Below the pieces are notes generated by a model. It was not told the origin of the DNA, did no database searches, and worked only from the letters and a program-made list of their open reading frames with translations. From the NCBI GenBank assembly GCA_002309805.1, contig DBYJ01000027.1, positions 7,133 to 23,822 of the forward strand: 16,690 nucleotides of DNA. Direction: 5' to 3'. Source of the DNA: Bacteroidales bacterium UBA1189. GTDB taxonomy: Bacteria; Bacteroidota; Bacteroidia; Bacteroidales; Bacteroidaceae. Positions 15,320 to 16,690 of this stretch are shown here, piece after piece (position 1 is the stretch's first letter; each line of letters begins with the position of its first letter). The position numbers were made by a program, and so were the translations under genes.

Positions 15320-15446
15320 AGTGAATGGTGATTAGTGAATAGATAACAGTGAACAGTGATCAGTGAACAGATGATTGTTTCGATTGTGGTACACGGTTTG
15401 CAGAGCTATTATCTTTTCACTGTTCACTGATCACTGTTCACTCATT
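15320..15446. repeat. Inverted array of 7-base units (AGTGAAC) with a 23-base perfect inverted repeat
   Basis: Left arm 15320-15370 consists of AGTGATT, AGTGAAT, AGTGAAC and AGTGATC units; right arm 15406-15446 is the inverse. Bases 15348-15370 and 15420-15442 are exact reverse complements over 23 positions, separated by 49 bases. The right arm supplies the last codons and the stop of ybeY (15431-15433). Confidence 0.93.
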
Positions 15447-15889
15447 TTGGAGGGGAATAGATTCAGCGCCTTGTTCTCAGCAGCCTCCATCAGCTCCCGT
15501 TCGCCAGGGCCTTTGTCGTTGAGGCCGCAGAGGTGCAGGATGCCGTGGATGATAACGCGATGGAGCTCTTGGTCGTAAGCCGAGCGAAAGCGGGTGGCAT
15601 CGTAGGACGTCACGAACTGCTCGGCATTCGTCCGCACGGTGTCGAGGCTGATGACCATATCGCCGCTCACCACATCCGCGTGGCAGTAGTCGAAGGTGAT
15701 GATATCCGTGTAGTAGTCGTGCCCCAGAAACTCCATGTTGACACTCAGGATGCGCTCGTCATCCACGAAGCGGTAGCCCACCGTGCCTACGCGCTTGCCG
15801 TAGGAGCGGGCCACAGCCCCTATCCACTCGCTCACCCTACGCCGGTCGATATCCGGCAGGGCCACACCGTCAGACTGAAAGGTTATCAT
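15431..15889 (-). CDS. ybeY: rRNA maturation RNase YbeY
   Basis: 152 residues, the normal length for YbeY, a single-strand-specific endoribonuclease used in 16S rRNA maturation and ribosome quality control. The diagnostic motif is HGILHLCGLNDKGPGE: metal ligands His115 and His119, with Asp125 where proteobacterial enzymes have a third His, as I recall is usual in Bacteroidetes. FLGHDYYTDIITFDY at about 54-68 is the conserved block before the strand region. The C-terminal residues MSEQ and the stop codon come from a repeat array that also fills the downstream gap, so the original end may have been displaced. It lies 37 bases after the LRR gene. Confidence 0.95.
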   Translation of the reverse strand: MITFQSDGVALPDIDRRRVSEWIGAVARSYGKRVGTVGYRFVDDERILSVNMEFLGHDYYTDIITFDYCHADVVSGDMVISLDTVRTNAEQFVTSYDATRFRSAYDQELHRVIIHGILHLCGLNDKGPGERELMEAAENKALNLFPSKMSEQ

Positions 15890-15926
15890 ACGAATTGCAA
15901 GAATTGAATCATTGACACAGCCGATA

Positions 15927-16472
15927 CTACTCCAGAATCTCTATTTTTGTGGTGTAATCCGAATAGACGATGATTTGGATTCCTTTGTCGGCAGCCGTAC
16001 ATCTTCGTCCATCCGTCGTATATCGGGCTACTTCCTGTTTCTCCTGGGCGGCGTTTTGTCGGACAGCAGGAGCGGAAGAGGGCGATTCGCCATAGAAGAT
16101 GCCCTGTAGCGACGTGCAGCCGTCGAAGGCATTTTCGCCTATGGTCTTTACCGTAGCTGGAATATAAAGGAACTGAAGGTTTCGTGCCCCTTCGAAGGCG
16201 CCTCGCGCAATACGGATGCATCGACGGTCCACCTCATAGACGGTGGCGCTGCTGCCAGCGGGATATCTCATCAGAATCCAGCCGCTGCCATAGTCATTCG
16301 TGGCGTAGAGCACACCGTCGATGGTGGTAAAGTAGGGCTGATAAGTTCCTGTGACGTAGCCTGTAGAGTAGTCGTTCTTGGTTTCAATCCCCTGCGCCAG
16401 ACTAGGAGTGAAAGATGAAAAAAGAAAGATGAAGAATAGGAGCGCTGTGCCGTAAAACTTAGAGTATTGCAT
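15927..16472 (-). CDS. Small secreted BspA-type leucine-rich repeat protein
   Basis: 181 residues. A signal peptide (about 1-26, ending PSLAQ) precedes a region with about two BspA/LRR_5 repeats: VDRRCIRIARGAFEGARNLQFLYIP and VKTIGENAFDGCTSLQGIFYG (about 81-128). The tail TTDGRRC..ADKGIQIIVYSD resembles the C-terminal segment of many secreted Prevotella proteins (xDGrr..KGI.I...) and may be a sorting signal, such as for type IX secretion. BspA-like proteins are cell-surface or secreted proteins that bind host or dietary ligands. This one has very few repeats and is either a small member or a truncated descendant. It is the most upstream minus-strand gene; no clear promoter is seen before it. 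Confidence 0.8.
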   Translation of the reverse strand: MQYSKFYGTALLFFIFLFSSFTPSLAQGIETKNDYSTGYVTGTYQPYFTTIDGVLYATNDYGSGWILMRYPAGSSATVYEVDRRCIRIARGAFEGARNLQFLYIPATVKTIGENAFDGCTSLQGIFYGESPSSAPAVRQNAAQEKQEVARYTTDGRRCTAADKGIQIIVYSDYTTKIEILE

Positions 16473-16517
16473 ATTTTTTATTATGAGAGCCCCATGGAGC
16501 AGATGATTTCTTTTTTT

Positions 16518-16587
16518 GTTTAACGTTTAATGAACACGTCCTTCGTTTTTTCGTTTAACGTTTAATGTTTAACGAACACGTCCTTCG
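16518..16587. repeat. Two direct 28-base copies at 42-base spacing
   Basis: 16518-16545 and 16560-16587 differ at two positions. Each starts with GTTTAA heptamers and ends with GAACACGTCCTTCG, a 14-base exact repeat. They lie upstream of the LRR gene's start on its promoter side and feed directly into the heptamer array. Confidence 0.88.
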
Positions 16588-16690
16588 ATACCCTTGCGCC
16601 AGCCTCGTTAAACGTTAAACGTTAAACCCTTAACCTTTAACCCTTAACCCTTAAACCTTTAACCCTTAACCTTTAACCCTTAACCTTTTA
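16553..16690. repeat. Heptamer array (CGTTAAA, then CCCTTAA/CCTTTAA) with inverted arm, running off the right edge
   Basis: 16553-16574 pairs with 16606-16627 over 22 bases with one mismatch, around a 31-base spacer. From 16606 the DNA is an almost perfect 7-base tandem array to the window end: three CGTTAAA units, then nine C/T/A units alternating CCCTTAA and CCTTTAA, with one 8-base unit. No gene is present in this 218-base end region. Confidence 0.93.

Noticed and set aside
16606..16690. CRISPR array or true telomere at the right edge
   Set aside because: Units are 7 bases with no unique spacers, and they form part of an inverted array like the others in the window; nothing indicates a linear chromosome end.

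Overview
The window looks like Bacteroidales chromosomal DNA, most likely from a Prevotella-like gut or rumen bacterium. The evidence is promoters of the Bacteroidetes form (TTTG, about 20 bases, TAnnTTTG), few Shine-Dalgarno sequences, a Bacteroidetes-type YbeY whose third metal ligand is Asp, a BspA-type leucine-rich secreted protein with a Prevotella-like C-terminal tail, and a two-domain aldolase/short-chain dehydrogenase. I see no tRNA, rRNA, transposase or CRISPR array.

Region 1 (1-4781) is AT-rich and accessory in character. A eukaryotic-like protein kinase with Sel1 repeats runs off the left edge on the minus strand; it was recovered by reading the frame through the edge. Divergent from it, behind a textbook promoter, lie a lipoprotein, a DUF805 membrane protein, an ADP-ribosylglycohydrolase and a second DUF805 protein. 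The two DUF805 genes are recent paralogues bracketing the hydrolase. Kinase, ADP-ribose hydrolase and membrane proteins suggest a signalling or defence/immunity role, which is inference.

Region 2 (4907-13825, minus strand, GC-rich) is a probable seven-gene operon read from a clear promoter at 13794-13825: PHP-domain protein, aldolase/short-chain dehydrogenase fusion, acyltransferase-3, outer-membrane porin, SorE-like zinc dehydrogenase, lipoprotein of the endonuclease/exonuclease/phosphatase fold, and a double-domain class II aldolase. Spacing is tight, including an ATGA overlap, except for a 174-base gap holding a repeat array. The enzymes point to aldol cleavage of a ketose phosphate and interconversion of alcohol and aldehyde products. 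No kinase or sugar permease is present here.

Region 3 (13833-16472, minus strand) is more housekeeping: a small secreted BspA-like LRR protein, YbeY, a YqiA-like hydrolase and a cation diffusion facilitator.

The most striking feature is a set of at least six arrays of 7-8 base imperfect tandem units, five with an opposing inverted arm (4835-4885, 6268-6356, 10515-10669, 11968-12071, 15320-15446, 16518-16690). Each array uses its own unit, but both arms of an array share it. Two lie inside reading frames without breaking them, and one supplies the ybeY stop codon. None occurs in the AT-rich left region.
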